A stretch of DNA of 64,000 bases, taken from Azolla caroliniana (taxonomy: Eukaryota; Polypodiophyta). The position numbers and the translations under genes are program-made. The notes under the pieces were generated by a model. It was not told the origin of the DNA. It was given only the letters and a program-made list of their open reading frames with translations, and ran no database searches. The stretch is taken from contig JBHGNT010000009.1 of assembly GCA_043228905.1 (NCBI GenBank), positions 19,778,001 through 19,842,000 of the forward strand. Reading direction: 5' to 3'. Below, in pieces: positions 47,020 to 58,570 of this stretch (the first letter of the stretch is position 1; the number at the start of each line of letters is the position of its first letter).

Positions 47020-50000
47020 CGATGACTATAGAAACATTCACTAGTTTAACAAACTTATCGATAAAGAAAATAATATTGATCATTCTTATTGGACTGTATC
47101 AACAAAGGGATATTAGAAATATGACTTTTTGCCCAATCAAATACCCCCAAACTCAAGGCCATCATCTAGCACGAGATCCACCCATGTTCAGTACCATGGA
47201 GGAAAATAACATGTTCCTACCGTGGGAAGTGGTAAGTGCACCATGGAAGTCATATTTTAGAGTGCCTCATACCATAATGGGTTAATAAAGAATACAAAAC
47301 TGCACAATTGGCCAATAGCCTATTTATTCCAATAAACCCTAGGTTCATATGAAAGCCATAACATCAAGATTGTGGTTGTCAAGTGATCTAGAAGGTTCAT
47401 CTCACTCTTGATATGCGATTCGCCTCGTATTGTGAAATTTATTCAAGTGGTGGCTCAGAAAGGAAACTTCTCCTTTGTTTGATGGAGTTCCACGAGGCCC
47501 TTGTATGTGTATGGAAAAAGTTCCAACTTAGTAACACCTAAGGGAACACCTTTAATTGAAGTGGAAGAAAGGCATTTTTTAGCAATCATCGTGTGCATTT
47601 GTGTCTTAAACATCAAAAGAGAGTTTATGGACCTCATACACATGAGGCCCGCCAAACATAATGATAGTGATAAAAGTAAGAACTATTCAATTATCACAAA
47701 CTTGAACAAAGGCTCTCCTCAATAGAAAAACATTGAAATGGAAAAGATAATCTTGAACATTCAATGCAAATGTCTTATCCTTCAATCCACACAAAAAGTT
47801 CATGAGTTTCTTCCATACGGGGTCTCCTTCTTAACAAACTAATTTTGCAAAATAGAATTTACTCAAGCTTTATGCCATGCAATATAGCATGTTGCCTATT
47901 TACAGGACCATTTCCTTTCTCATGACAGTGCACATAGAGCGGTGCGCATCCAAATTTCTATGAATGGGTTGAAAAAGATTAATAAGAAAAGTCACAGTTA
48001 ACTTTATGATTGTCATGAATTATAATGATAAGATCTCCTCACTTATGTTGTTAACATATATTGCTATTGCATTCTATTGAGCAACAATGTATTGATGTTT
48101 TATCAAGTTGCAACTTAGGGGTACCTTAAGACATGGCCTCAACTTAAAATAGGTTGAAGAAACATGTAAGGTCAATGCATTGTCATGAGAAGTGAGCCAA
48201 CTTTTGATTTATTGAAGTTTGAGCACAATACTTCCGTGATACATTGTGATACATACACAATTGATATGTTCTATAGTAGAAAAATTCAAGTTCCAACTTG
48301 TAATTCATCTAAGTAAGGTTACATACACAAAATAATACAAGATATTGCATGTATTTTGTGAATTTCTTTTATCCTTATAATTACTGTCATCCCTAATTCA
48401 CTTTGGCTAAGTTAGCACCGCATCTTGAGGAGGCAATCTAGTCATTTTAACATCCAATATTGGACCTAAGTGTACATTCAATGAAGTTTTAGGAGTAAAT
48501 GGGAACAAAAGAAAGTGTTAGGGCTATACATATGATGCTATTGTTAGCCCCCTCTACTATGCAACTATTAAAACATTCTCAGTGATCTCATTATGTGGCA
48601 TTGAGATTTCATCTCATTTGTATGCTTTTTTATTAGTGCTAGTTAATTTGATAAGTTCTTGTTTTGGCTTGGTGCAAGTTACAAATGGGTCTCAAAACAC
48701 CCATAGTTATCGAGGAAATAAATGTACTAGATTAACTCAAGACACACACGTACATGTATTATCTATGGGATCTACCCAACAATGTCGAATCGTCAAATTT
48801 GTGAAAGCTCACATGTGCGAGAGAAAGTGCCAAATTTATTAGGCCCTTGCTCTTGTTGTGTTTTGTCAATTTTGTTATAAATGGATTGATGAGAGAGGTG
48901 TTTGTTTGGAACATTACTCATTGTGTAATGAAGTCAATCACATGTGCATGCACTAATGTATTTATTTTATGGCCATCTCCTCTACATGTACGTACTTATA
49001 TATTGGGCCTCCATCAAATAAAGGAAAAAAATTAAAAATAGTGTGAAAGAAAGTTATGAGTTCACAACCTATAAATAAACAATAAGACATTCGAGCTTAA
49101 CCCAACAAAAGCTTCACAAACTTTCATTTCATTGTACATCGTGATTATAAGTTGCGCTGCTTTGTCTATCATAAGAATATCGTTGAGTTTTTTGTCATTA
49201 TTCTTGATGCACATCATCCACATGCTCAAATCATGTCGTACGTGTATTCAAACATTAATCCACTGTGGCATATAACAATACTATGGTGTCACCCTCTTGT
49301 TAATTCTAAGATAATTTTTATAAGGTCTTTATTTTCCAAAATTGGCCACGTGCTATGGCAAAAGTAACAGAGTAACATTATAATTTCACCAAAAATCGGA
49401 GTGGTATTGGGGGAGGGTTTGGAGACCAAAGGGAATGTGTTCACTCCCTATATTATGTAGTGGCAAACTTGGATTCGGTCCAAAAGTTACATCCACGCCC
49501 ACATTATAGAGAGTATCATAAAATAAAACAAAAGCAAATTCTAACATAAACTAGGAAGTTGCACTATTTTACTAAGTTGCAATTGGAATCCAATTATATA
49601 GAGATCACATGTACAAGTAATGAGGAGGATGCAATGCACAAAAAATTTGGGATATTTGGAACAAGAATGCATTGAGATATCGATGCTCTCATAGAATGAT
49701 ATTGTCCTCTATAGATGCCATGTATGAAACACATATTCTATGTGATAAAAGAGATAAATGATAGGTGTGACACTTGCGAATTAAATCACCTAATTATAAA
49801 TAGTGTATTTTATGAACTTCTGTATAGAGGGCTCAAAATGACAATTTTGCTCTTATTGAAAATGATCCCGCCTCTCTAAAATTGTTTAAAATGCAAGACT
49901 TCTTTTTTATTTTATCAACAAAACAACTAGAGAAGAAGAAGAAGATTAACGATCCATGTGTGTGAATGTAAGGTGAACATAAGATGTCAATATTGGCTTT

Positions 50001-50974
50001 AACATACGAAGATGAGTCAAAAAAGATAAACATGCATAGCCAAATTATGTGATTAGTCAATAACACAATCAACATTGCATATAAATGCATAATGTTTACA
50101 TGCATGAGTTTTCAAATATTTCTATATATCTCCTCCATAACATTGTGAAACATTAGGTGTACTTAACTATATTATTTGTTATGGGGTTAAAATATGATAT
50201 TCGTTTTCTTTTACATAATCATGTTATCTCAGTGCAATAGGCAATATTCTTTACAAGTATACCTCATATATTTATTGAATCAATTGAAGCGCAACTACTT
50301 ACAACATGGACATCATTAACATCGACTTTTAAAAGGACAATGTTATCATTCTCACTCCGTGTATTGTGGAAAATATGACAATTTCAATGTTGTAAAACCA
50401 ACGTTTAAAGAGCAAACTTTTAGTGCAGATGAACTCAAACTAGAATCACGAAGAAGTTTTTCGTAGACATAACTTCAAGCCTTAAGCTTTTAGAGCTTTA
50501 TAATTGCACAAGTTTTTCCATCAAATCTTCATGTTTAAATACTTGAACCTTAGCATATAGAACAATAACCTAGTATACACAAGGTATAATGTATAACAAT
50601 GCTTTCTTAATTGGGCTTTACAACAAAGCATTTTTCTAACATTGATCCTTTTGTTGTAATGCATATACAAAGCGCAAGGTGAGAAACATGGATGAACTTA
50701 AATTTTTTGAGAGAAATCATAATAATTAACCTATACACATACCTACAATTTGATCTAACAAATGATTTCTTATAAGTCTTTGAGTTTGGTTTTAGATTTA
50801 AACATGATGACGGTATAGTGGCATTGATCATGTGCTTTGGGCTCATTGTTGGTTGCATGATGGGCATTGTAATTTAAGTAGGGAAATTGGCCAATTGGTA
50901 TTATAAAGTGACTATTTTATATATAAGGATCATGAAGGTCATAGTCGACCTCGTAAAGATGGGAATATATGCCA

Positions 50975-51415
50975 TTTAACAATCAACAACGGTTTGGTTT
51001 GAACAGAACCGAACCATGGGTTAACGACTTGAATGGTTCACTTTGGTTCGGTTTGGCAGGTGAATGGTTCGGTTCGGTTTTAATGGTTTGATGGTTTTTA
51101 AAATTTTAAAGCAACATTTTCATTTTTAAGCCTAATTCTCGCATTTTAGGAAAAATCTTTAAAATTTTGAAAAATTGAAAATTGAAAAAACGAAAAATTT
51201 TAAAATTTGAAATTTGAACTAAGTTAAAAACCGAAACGGAACCACAAAACTGCGGTCTTAATGGTTTAACGGTTTGAATTTTTACCTAAGGGTTCGGTTT
51301 AAACGGTTTCGTGGTTTAGTTCGGGTTTCAAGATTTTTAAACGGTTCAATTTAAACAATCCTGAACCGAACCAAACCAAACCAAACGGAACCATTGCCAA
51401 TTGTTAATGTCATTG
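50975..51415. repeat. GGTTCGGTT/AACCGAACC-rich block, possible DNA-element remnant
   Basis: Dense GGTTTGG/GGTTCGG on the left (50990-51080) and AACCGAACCAAACC on the right (51363-51395), so the ends are roughly inverted repeats around an AT-rich centre. It resembles non-autonomous plant DNA elements with this composition. Exact terminal repeats and target duplication could not be fixed. Confidence 0.4.
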
Positions 51416-53040
51416 TAGTGATGTGGTGTGTGAAAAGGGAGAAAGAATTATAAATTAAGTTTATATAGGACTTTCATAATAAATAATGAGTTAAATTAAT
51501 AAGTTGTTTATGTTTCCTAAACGTACATCAAATTTGAGAAGAGAAATTAAAATTGAAAATCACAAAAAATAAATGTTTTACATAAGATGAATAAGAGTGA
51601 GAGGAAGAAAGAAATGGGGGAATATACATACTTGAATCTTAGTGTGGCGAGTCTTTGATCAACGATCACGTCGCCTTCTGTTGTCATAGTCCTCACACGC
51701 GCCCCTTGTGATTTGTCACTCGGTGATTTCAAATTTCAAATATTGTCGAAGCCTAGGCACTTTATTCCTAAAATAGTGAATCCAACAATCAACTCTCTTA
51801 CTCATTTTATATCATATTGGAGCTCCTTGGCTGTTAAATCTAGCGTTGCCTTTCTTAAAATACACTCGATCTTATCCTTATATGTGCGTTAGATATCAAC
51901 AAGAGCTCCATATTAAAAAGGCAATAGTTGTCATGTAAAACGGCCTTTAGAGGCCCCAACTTTAGGTTTCCCTTTTCGCCATACGTCTTCCCCTTTTGCA
52001 TCCACTAAGAGCCACATTCCTCCATGTAGTTTTTCCATGTTAATTAATCAAGATATACATGTTTTTAATCACTTAATAATGTTATCTATTTAATTGAGAC
52101 ACCTTGTATGTTACTTACGTAATAATGATGTATTGAATTAAGACAACCATATTTCTCAATGAATGTAGTGATTAGGCACGTATTAATTTAACATTAACTT
52201 AAAAAGCTTTTGAGGCTTATTTGGTAGCATGGAGTGTAGAGGTAAGTGTCTTTATATGTTGATGTATGAGGTAGTCTTTGCCATTGGGGAGTGATGTTCC
52301 CTATTCCCTTGACTTACCTATTTAGAAGGACTCCTTGGTGTTGTGCCATGGCAAGTACAGTGGGAGAAAAGTGTTGGAATCCAAGTTTACGAAAGGTTAA
52401 GGGTTTGGTTGAAGACGTAACAAAAAGGACATTTAATGAGATAAAATTGAAATATACAATTGGAGATAGCTTGAGTGACAAGAATTAACTACTTAAAATG
52501 ATGAGGTGAAGGGTTCGAACCTTGTTAGAACCTCTAAAGGGAAAGTATGTGCAATAATGAGACAACAACCAAAATGAAGTGGATACGGAGATATTGATAG
52601 ACATTTTCCTTGCACTAGGTGCCCTTGGTAAGATAAGGATAGGTGCATGCTTGGAAAGGAACAGGAACAATGCATGTTAAAGGAGGCACTACTATTTTTA
52701 TATGGTATAGGAGCTCCAAAATGCCGTAAAAGGAGCAAGAAAACTCATTATTGGGGCCCATCACTTGGGATTTGCAGTAGAAGCTTTTCAAAAATTCGGT
52801 TTTACATAGGAAAGCAAACCTAAAGGTGCGTTGGGAACCAACAAGAAGTGGCAACATGGCCGTTGATCATAGACACTATGTTGAAACTCAATGATCACTC
52901 TGACGCATTTATATTTGATATTTCATTTCTTCTGTGCTTACACACCATGTAATAGGGTTGATCTTCATAAAACTGAGTGCTAGCGTGAGTTGAGAGCAAA
53001 CAAATTTGATCTTGATGTATTAGAGAATTTTTTTATTTTA

Positions 53041-53999
53041 GATGAATGGTGTAATTTGGTAGATTATAAATTTCTCGGTGGAAGGGTTGAAGCACTTATA
53101 CCCTTTTTGCTCAAGTGAGTACCCTACGAGTATACATTTCTTCGACTTGGGATCGAGCTTCTACCGCTTCTCGTCGAGGATACGTACATATGCTATTGAA
53201 CCGAATATCCTGACATGGGATAGATCCGGTTTCTTCCCATAGAACTTTTCGCAGGGGGTAACATCGTGCACTCCTAATGTTGTGTGATTCATCAGATAGA
53301 CGACTGTATTCACCGCTTTAGCCCAATATGATTTTGATAGATGTTTCTCGTTCATGATTGCCCTTGCCACCTTGAGTATGTGCTGGTTCTTGCGTTCGGC
53401 TACTCCGTTCTGTTGAGGTGTGTGTCGGCAAGTAAACTCCCGCTTGATTCCTTCTTGTCGAAGGTATGCGGTAAAGGCGTCAGAGAAGTACTCTTTGCCG
53501 CCGTCCGATCAAAGGCATCGTACATGATGATTGGTTGTCTTTTCGACTTCGTTCTTGAATTTATGGAAGTGCTAGAACACTTCATTCTTCTGGCGCATGG
53601 GATAAATACAAGTGTGTCTGGAGAAGTCGTCGATGAACGTAACGTAGTACTGGCAAGCACCAAATGTTGCCGTCTAGGCTGGTCCCCATACATCTAAATG
53701 TATTACATCCATGATCCCTTTGCTTACATTCCTCTCCTTTGGGAACGGTTGTCGGTTGTTTGCCGAATTGACAAGCTTCGCATACGCCTGCAATTTCCTT
53801 TTCGGTAAAATTTGGGAGTCTGATGATGAATCCTTTCAACTGCATTCCTTTGAGTTTTTGGAGGTTAATGTGGCCAATTCGTTTGTGCCACAACTCTAGG
53901 CCAGTGTCACAGACATGTATTGTCATGTCAAGATTTGAACTCTTAACATATCTAGTCAAGTGTTGTGTTCTAACCAACACATCCAAATATATGGTCATG
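53041..53999 (-). pseudogene. Copia integrase fragment (zinc-finger pre-integrase plus core)
   Basis: Minus-strand pieces read LELWHKRIGHINLQKLKG...CEACQFGKQ (HHCC pre-integrase), YYVTFIDDFSR, SDGGKEYFSDAF, HTPQQNGVAERKN (catalytic Glu), SYWAKAVNTVVYLMN, DLSHVRIFGSIAYVRI and CILVGYSLEQKGYKCFNP. Stops interrupt it (TAG before HFHKF, TGA before SDGGKEYF) and there is at least one frameshift. gag, RT, RNase H and LTRs of this copy are not adjacent. Its upstream edge meets the LTR element that begins near 53905. Confidence 0.9.
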
Positions 54000-54035
54000 T
54001 TAGGTATAATCTTAGTAGATTATTAGTAGATTATC

Positions 54036-54140
54036 TATTTCAAGTTCTAGGAGTTTTTAGAAAGTTCTAGAACTAGAAGGTTCTAGAGGGTTCTAGATTA
54101 TTCTCCCAAATATTCTCCAAAATATTCTAATGCATTTACT
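54036..54140 (+). promoter_or_regulatory. Heat-shock-element-like cluster in the LTR
   Basis: Overlapping 5-bp units: 'ttctagaactagaaggttctaga' spread across 54066-54086 (TTCtaGAA, GAAggTTC), with further ttctaga and tattct units on both sides. This matches the alternating nGAAn/nTTCn rule for heat-shock factor sites in several places, though with imperfect spacing. Confidence 0.45.
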
Positions 54141-54149
54141 TCGACTCAC

Positions 54150-55014
54150 CATGGTTGTTGACGTACCCGTATTTAATGTTTAAATACGTATAGTACCTCA
54201 TTATTTGTATAGTACGTACTATACCTCAATGTTGTTTAGTCAAATATCATGTACTTTGTCTAATACGGTATTTAACATATTTATAAAAAAACAAGTATAA
54301 TACGTATTTATAAAGAAAATGTAAGTAAAACCCCAACAAAAAGCAAAAGAAAAAATGATTTTAGTGAAAAAGAAGCCAAAGGAAGGAAGAAAGATGAATA
54401 GAAGAGACGACGATGAAGAAGATGAAGAAGAAGAAGAAGAAGAAGAAGAAGAAGAAGAAGAAGAAGAAGAAGAAGACATAAACCTGTCCTGACTCTGTGT
54501 GTGATAATCGTAGAAGATAGAAGAAGAAGAATAAGAAAACGAAGAAAAGAGAAACCTATCATGAGTGTGATAATCGTAGATGATTCCTCAATCTATGAAG
54601 GCATAATTGTAAATAATTACAATTTGAAGTAGAATATCATGATACACACTTACACTGATTTATAGAATAAGGGAATGTCAACATCCATATTGCTACAAGT
54701 ATTTTAGGATGTGAAATGTTCAAATGTCTTATATGCATTTTAGGATGTAGAACTATATTTGTACATCATAAAATTGTGTAAACATAGATGTTTTTTACAG
54801 TATTATAGATAATTTTTAGAAAGGTAAATAATTTTCAAATTCTAAAAGTATTTAACGTACTATACGTAAAATACGTATTTTATAAGTATTTAACATATTA
54901 AGAAAACGTATTTAGCGTATTTAACGTATTTTTAAATTGGGAGGTACTATACGGGTATTAATACGTTATATACGTATGGTATCTGTACCGTACCTAACGT
55001 ACCTAACAACCTTG
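54150..55014. mobile_element. Non-autonomous hAT-type DNA element (865 bp) with perfect 8-bp duplication
   Basis: Flanked by the identical 8-mer cgactcac at 54142-54149 and 55015-55022. Termini are inverted: left starts CATGGTTGTTGACGTAC and the complement of the right end starts CAAGGTTGTTAGGTAC. An 8-bp duplication plus CA-beginning terminal repeats is the hAT signature. The interior has no transposase frame: it holds a GAA microsatellite (54424-54475) and many TACGTA/ACGTAT motifs near both ends. It sits inside the left LTR of the 53905 element and is therefore younger than it. Confidence 0.85.
54424..54475. repeat. (GAA)n microsatellite inside the hAT element
   Basis: About 17 GAA units. 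It gives poly-Ser and poly-Leu ORFs on the minus strand that are not genes. Confidence 0.95.
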
Positions 55015-55329
55015 CGACTCACAATATAAATACTTGTAACCTCCTTGGTCCCTTTCAAGGGATTCAACACAAGTCATTGGCACATTAATCTAGTATTCTC
55101 ATTTCGCCCCATCTTCTCTCCTTGATTTACATCTTTGTCTTTATGCGCTTGTATTGTTCCTAGTGTCTTACGTTCCTCAACTTGTCGCTCCCAACTTCCT
55201 GAGTTTCTATCCCCATCACGTCGAGTTCCACGTTTGTAACCTTATCGGTCGTAGCCTCGTCATCTGTGCTTTGTCGTAGTCTAGGCTTGGTGTGTCCATG
55301 ATAGTTTGAACCCCTTCCAACTGGAAACA

Positions 55330-55900
55330 TCACCCGTCTTCGCCATCACCCTTGCTTCTAGAGTTACCATCATCACCGTCCTTGCTTCCAGTGTTACCGT
55401 CATCAACATCCCTTCGTTTTGTATCTTCCTCGCCATCTCTATCTCTTAGTTTCTTCCCATCATCGTCTCTGTCTTTTAGATTCTTCTCATCCTCCACATC
55501 TTTATCTCCTAGTTTCTTCTCATTGTTGTCTTTGTCTTTTAGTTTCTTCTCATCATCTTCTTTGTCTTTTAGATTCTTCTCACCCTTCACATCTCTATCT
55601 CCTAGTTTCTTCTCATCATCATCTCTCTCTCTGCACTCCTTATCATCTTCCACATCCCTATCTTTGCATTTTTTGTTATTGTCATCCTTCTCCTTGTGTT
55701 TCCTACCGTTTTCATCTCTATCTATGTGTTTCTTATTATCTTCGTCCCTTTCTCTATGTTTCCTATCACCTTCATCCCTATCTTTGTGTTTTCTATCATC
55801 CTTTGTATATGTGTCTTTGTGTTTCTTCAGAACCTCAACATCTCGATCTCTATGTTTCTTATCCTCTTCATCTCTTTCTCTGCTTCCATCATTGCCATAG
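55330..55900. repeat. Degenerate TTC/ATC-rich minisatellite
   Basis: Recurring 'tttagtttcttctcatcatc' and 'tatgtttctta' units with variable period. The minus strand reads as Asp/Lys/Glu-rich ORF (KKLGDKDVEDEKNLKD units), which I regard as repeat translation. Confidence 0.8.
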
Positions 55901-56029
55901 TCAAAGTCGTTGCTTCCAAAGTTGCTTCGTCAACATCATTGCTTTCATTGCTTCGTCTTTGACATCATCATCTTCAACCCACTTGTTGTCGTCATCAACA
56001 CTACTTTGCCTAGCCGTCATTGTCGTCAA

Positions 56030-56690
56030 GTGTTCCAGTTCCTGGTGAGGATTGTGTAGGGTCGCTCACATCCATTGATGTTCGTGTCTCCAGTGAGGAC
56101 CGCACATGGTCACTCACGCCCTTTGGTGTTCGTGTCTCCGGTGAGGACCGTATATGGTCTCTCACGCTCGTTGGTGTTCCAGTTCTTGGTGAGGACCACA
56201 CATGGTCGCTCATTTCCATTGGTGTTCCGGTCTCCAGTGAAGATTGTACATGGTCTCTCACGCCCTTGGTGTTCGTGCCTCTGTTGAGGACCGTACATGG
56301 TTGCTCACGTCCGTTGGTGTTTCAGTTCCCGGTGAGGACCGCACATGGTCGCTCACATCCGTTGGTGTTCCTGTCTCCGGTGAGGACCGCACATGCTCAC
56401 TCACATTGGTGTTCCACTCTCCGATGAGGACTGTACATGGTTGCTCATGCTTGTTGGTGTTCTAGTTCCCGGTGAGGACCGTACATTGTCGCTCACACTC
56501 ACGTTGGTGTTCCAGTGTCCGGTGAGGATTGAACATGGTTGCTCACGCTCACATTGGTGTTACAGTCTCCGGTGAGGATTGTACATGGTCTCTCACGCCC
56601 GTTGATGTTCTAGTCTTCGGTGAGGACCACACATGGTCGTTCGTGTTCACTCGTACTCCTATTTGTGGTGAGGACTACTCATGGTCACTC
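56030..56690. repeat. About 60-bp minisatellite, roughly 11 copies
   Basis: Each unit contains 'ggtgaggaccg.acatggt', 'gctcac' and 'gttggtgttc'. The plus strand is partly open with a 20-residue unit (GVPVSGEDRTWSLTSV). It lies just before the purine tract of the LTR element, where a coding region would be expected to end. Confidence 0.92.
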
Positions 56691-56840
56691 ACTCCTCAAC
56701 GTACTTTGGTTTTCTCTTTTAGCTCACACCTACACCACGCTTTCAAAAAGGCGGCCGTAAAGGGGAGGATAATGTCACAGACATGACAACAATCATGTCA
56801 AGATTTGAACTCTTGACATATATAGTCAAGTGTTGTGTTC

Positions 56841-57057
56841 TGTTGAGAATCGAACTCAACTTCCCATAGATAGGTTTCACACTAGCTCATGGACATTCCA
56901 GGCTAGTTTTGTAAATAGTAGAAAGGGCGCTTGCCCTAGCTTAGTTGATATATAAACCAACTCATTGTAACTTAGTCACTGTTGGATGTATCTCGTTTTG
57001 TTAATATCATATATACTTTTGTCTATCTTTGTCTTTGTCTTTGTCTCTCTCTGCTGT

Positions 57058-57132
<75 letters not shown>

Positions 57133-57176
57133 CTTCCGCTGCATTACAACCACTCTTGCCGTTCCATTTTCTTACA
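56841..57176 (+). repeat. Copia 5' LTR (336 bp) with embedded (AC)34
   Basis: Starts tgttgagaatcgaac, ends ttcttaca, and is followed directly by 'tgatatcagagcg', a one-base variant of the tRNA-Met primer-binding site. 'tatataaa' at 56948-56955 is a good TATA box. A long AC microsatellite occupies its 3' part. No matching 3' LTR is present in the window. Confidence 0.88.
57061..57128. repeat. (AC)34 microsatellite in the Copia LTR
   Basis: 68 bp of uninterrupted AC. Confidence 0.98.
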
Positions 57177-57189
57177 TGATATCAGAGCG
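57177..57189 (+). other. Primer-binding site of the gag-bearing Copia
   Basis: 'tgatatcagagcg' adjacent to the LTR end; differs from the consensus TGGTATCAGAGC at one base. Confidence 0.75.
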
Positions 57190-57278
57190 TGTGGTTGCCT
57201 GATCAAGCATTTTTCGACTGTGTTGTGCTGCACGCCGATGATCAACAGAACCGGCCCATCGATAGAGAAGTAATCACC

Positions 57279-57986
57279 ATGAATACTCAAATGGGAAGCG
57301 CTCTTCCTACCGAGAAGCTCGACAGAACGAACTTTGCATCTTGGGAATACAAGATGCATCAATATCTTGTCGGACAAGGCTACTGGAGCTACATCGAAGG
57401 AGCTCACGAATCACACCCTAACCCAACACACGCTGACTATCCCGCTTGGGAGCAGGCCGCTAGCCGTGTGTTGTATTGCCTTGCATCATGCGTTCATGAT
57501 CATATGCTTGGCTTTATTCGAGAGGCTAAAACGCCGAAGCAGGCGTGGGAAAACCTCAAGAAGATCTTCACAGCCAATACGGCCGCACGAAAGCTCCAAC
57601 TTCGACAGGAGCTGAACAATCTTCAACAAAGGGACATGTCAATCGACAACTATACCTTGAAGATCAAGGAGCTATGTGACGCCCTCAGATCGATCAACAT
57701 CGTCATTGATGATGACGAATTGGTGCAGATATGCCTCGGAGGCTTAGCACCGCGTTTCAGCGTGATTAGATCGGCTATTCTCGCAAGGGAGAACCCTCCC
57801 TCCTTCTTCGACCTTCAATTGATATTGCTGGTCGAAGAGAATCACGCTCGACAGAGGAACAACGCATCAGATGATCATTTGCTCTACTCCCAGTCGGATA
57901 ATAGAAGAGATTTCGGCCGTGGAAACAGAGGTTGTTTCGGACAAGGCCATAATGATCGGCGGAATCAAGGGCGTAACTCCCACTAG
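57279..57986 (+). CDS. Copia gag polyprotein, truncated
   Basis: 235 codons from MNTQMGSALPTEKLDRTNF. It shows the plant Copia gag pattern: LDRTNFASWEYKMHQYL, then YCLASCVHDHMLGFI, AKTPKQAWENLKKIF, LRQELNNLQQRDMSIDNY and ELVQICLGGLAPRFSVI, ending in an Arg/Gly/Asn-rich tail. Gag forms the particle that packages the RNA. Translation stops at TAG (57984-57986) before any zinc knuckle, and similarity ends by about 58080. Protease and pol are missing, so the element is a fragment. The ATG at 57279 is preferred over 57189, because 57189-57278 is the untranslated leader after the primer-binding site. Confidence 0.85.
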   Translation: MNTQMGSALPTEKLDRTNFASWEYKMHQYLVGQGYWSYIEGAHESHPNPTHADYPAWEQAASRVLYCLASCVHDHMLGFIREAKTPKQAWENLKKIFTANTAARKLQLRQELNNLQQRDMSIDNYTLKIKELCDALRSINIVIDDDELVQICLGGLAPRFSVIRSAILARENPPSFFDLQLILLVEENHARQRNNASDDHLLYSQSDNRRDFGRGNRGCFGQGHNDRRNQGRNSH

Positions 57987-58043
57987 TGGCAAGCGGACAG
58001 GAACAGGCCCAGAGAGCTTGGCGGAAGGGGGAGTCATAACGTC

Positions 58044-58290
58044 GATGAGCATTGAATTTATCGATGTTGATGACACTAAGGATTAGAGGGTTACCTCTTA
58101 TATGTAAAACATTTTCACTAACAATACATGTCACTTCCACTTAATATTGTCTACATTTTTGGAGTTGTGAAATTATGGATGTTGATGAGCACTGAATTTA
58201 TAGATGTTGATGTCACTAAGGATTAGAGGGTTACCTCTTATACGTAAAACATTTTCACTAACAATACATGTGACTTCCACTTCAAGAACC
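58044..58290. repeat. 140-bp-offset tandem duplication after the gag fragment
   Basis: 'gatgagca.tgaattta' occurs at 58044 and 58184, each followed by 'aaggattagagggttacctc' and 'acattttcactaacaataca'. Its first copy overlaps the end of the gag-derived sequence. Confidence 0.85.
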
Positions 58291-58570
58291 TACATCTCCT
58301 CAAGATGGTGAAACCATTAATCTTAACTTGTGCTTTGAGTTAACCGTTGTGATTCTCTTTAAGTTAACCACATTTCATATCTGCAGACCATCAACGTTTA
58401 AACATTTATCTAAAAACTATTTAATTTTAGAAAGGATCATTTTGACACTTGTTAAATCTCAAAAAAACAGAAATTTTATATGTTATTTAAAACATGTGAT
58501 ATTGGTGTACACATCAAGTTTCTAAAAATTGCTTTAAATCACAAGATTATAAAAGGAATCTACAAGTGCA

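Larger units (their letters stand above)
43910..52990. other. Gene-poor intergenic DNA
   Basis: AT-rich, with no recognisable coding gene. Contains a probable short LTR-bearing element (45551-47019) and an AACCGAACC-rich block (50975-51415). Remaining ORFs are short and lack family signatures. Confidence 0.55.
53905..56840 (+). mobile_element. Non-coding LTR retroelement, 3' LTR truncated by a Copia LTR
   Basis: The sequence 'tgtcacagacatg' followed shortly by 'atgtcaagatttgaactctt' and 'tagtcaagtgttgtgttct' occurs at 53905 and again at 56772, where it is preceded by a purine tract ('aaaggggaggataa'). This is the layout of a 5' LTR start and a purine-tract/3' LTR start. The second copy stops after about 69 bp where a Copia LTR begins (56841). 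The left LTR has a TATA-like 'tataaata' at 55025. No gag or pol is visible; the interior is minisatellite. Its LTR is split by an hAT-type element. The left LTR end and primer site are undetermined. Confidence 0.6.

Noticed and set aside
54240-54562. Poly-Ser and poly-Leu ORFs
   Set aside because: Translations of the GAA microsatellite inside the hAT element.
55330-55653. Acidic Asp/Lys-rich minus-strand ORF of 107 codons
   Set aside because: Repeat translation inside a minisatellite of an LTR element, with no start context or conservation that I can see.
56020-56427. 135-codon plus-strand ORF with 20-residue repeats
   Set aside because: A 60-bp minisatellite necessarily keeps a frame open; other copies of the array shift frame. 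Kept only as a repeat.
56030-56690. CRISPR-like array
   Set aside because: Units are contiguous minisatellite copies without unique spacers, in a eukaryotic genome.
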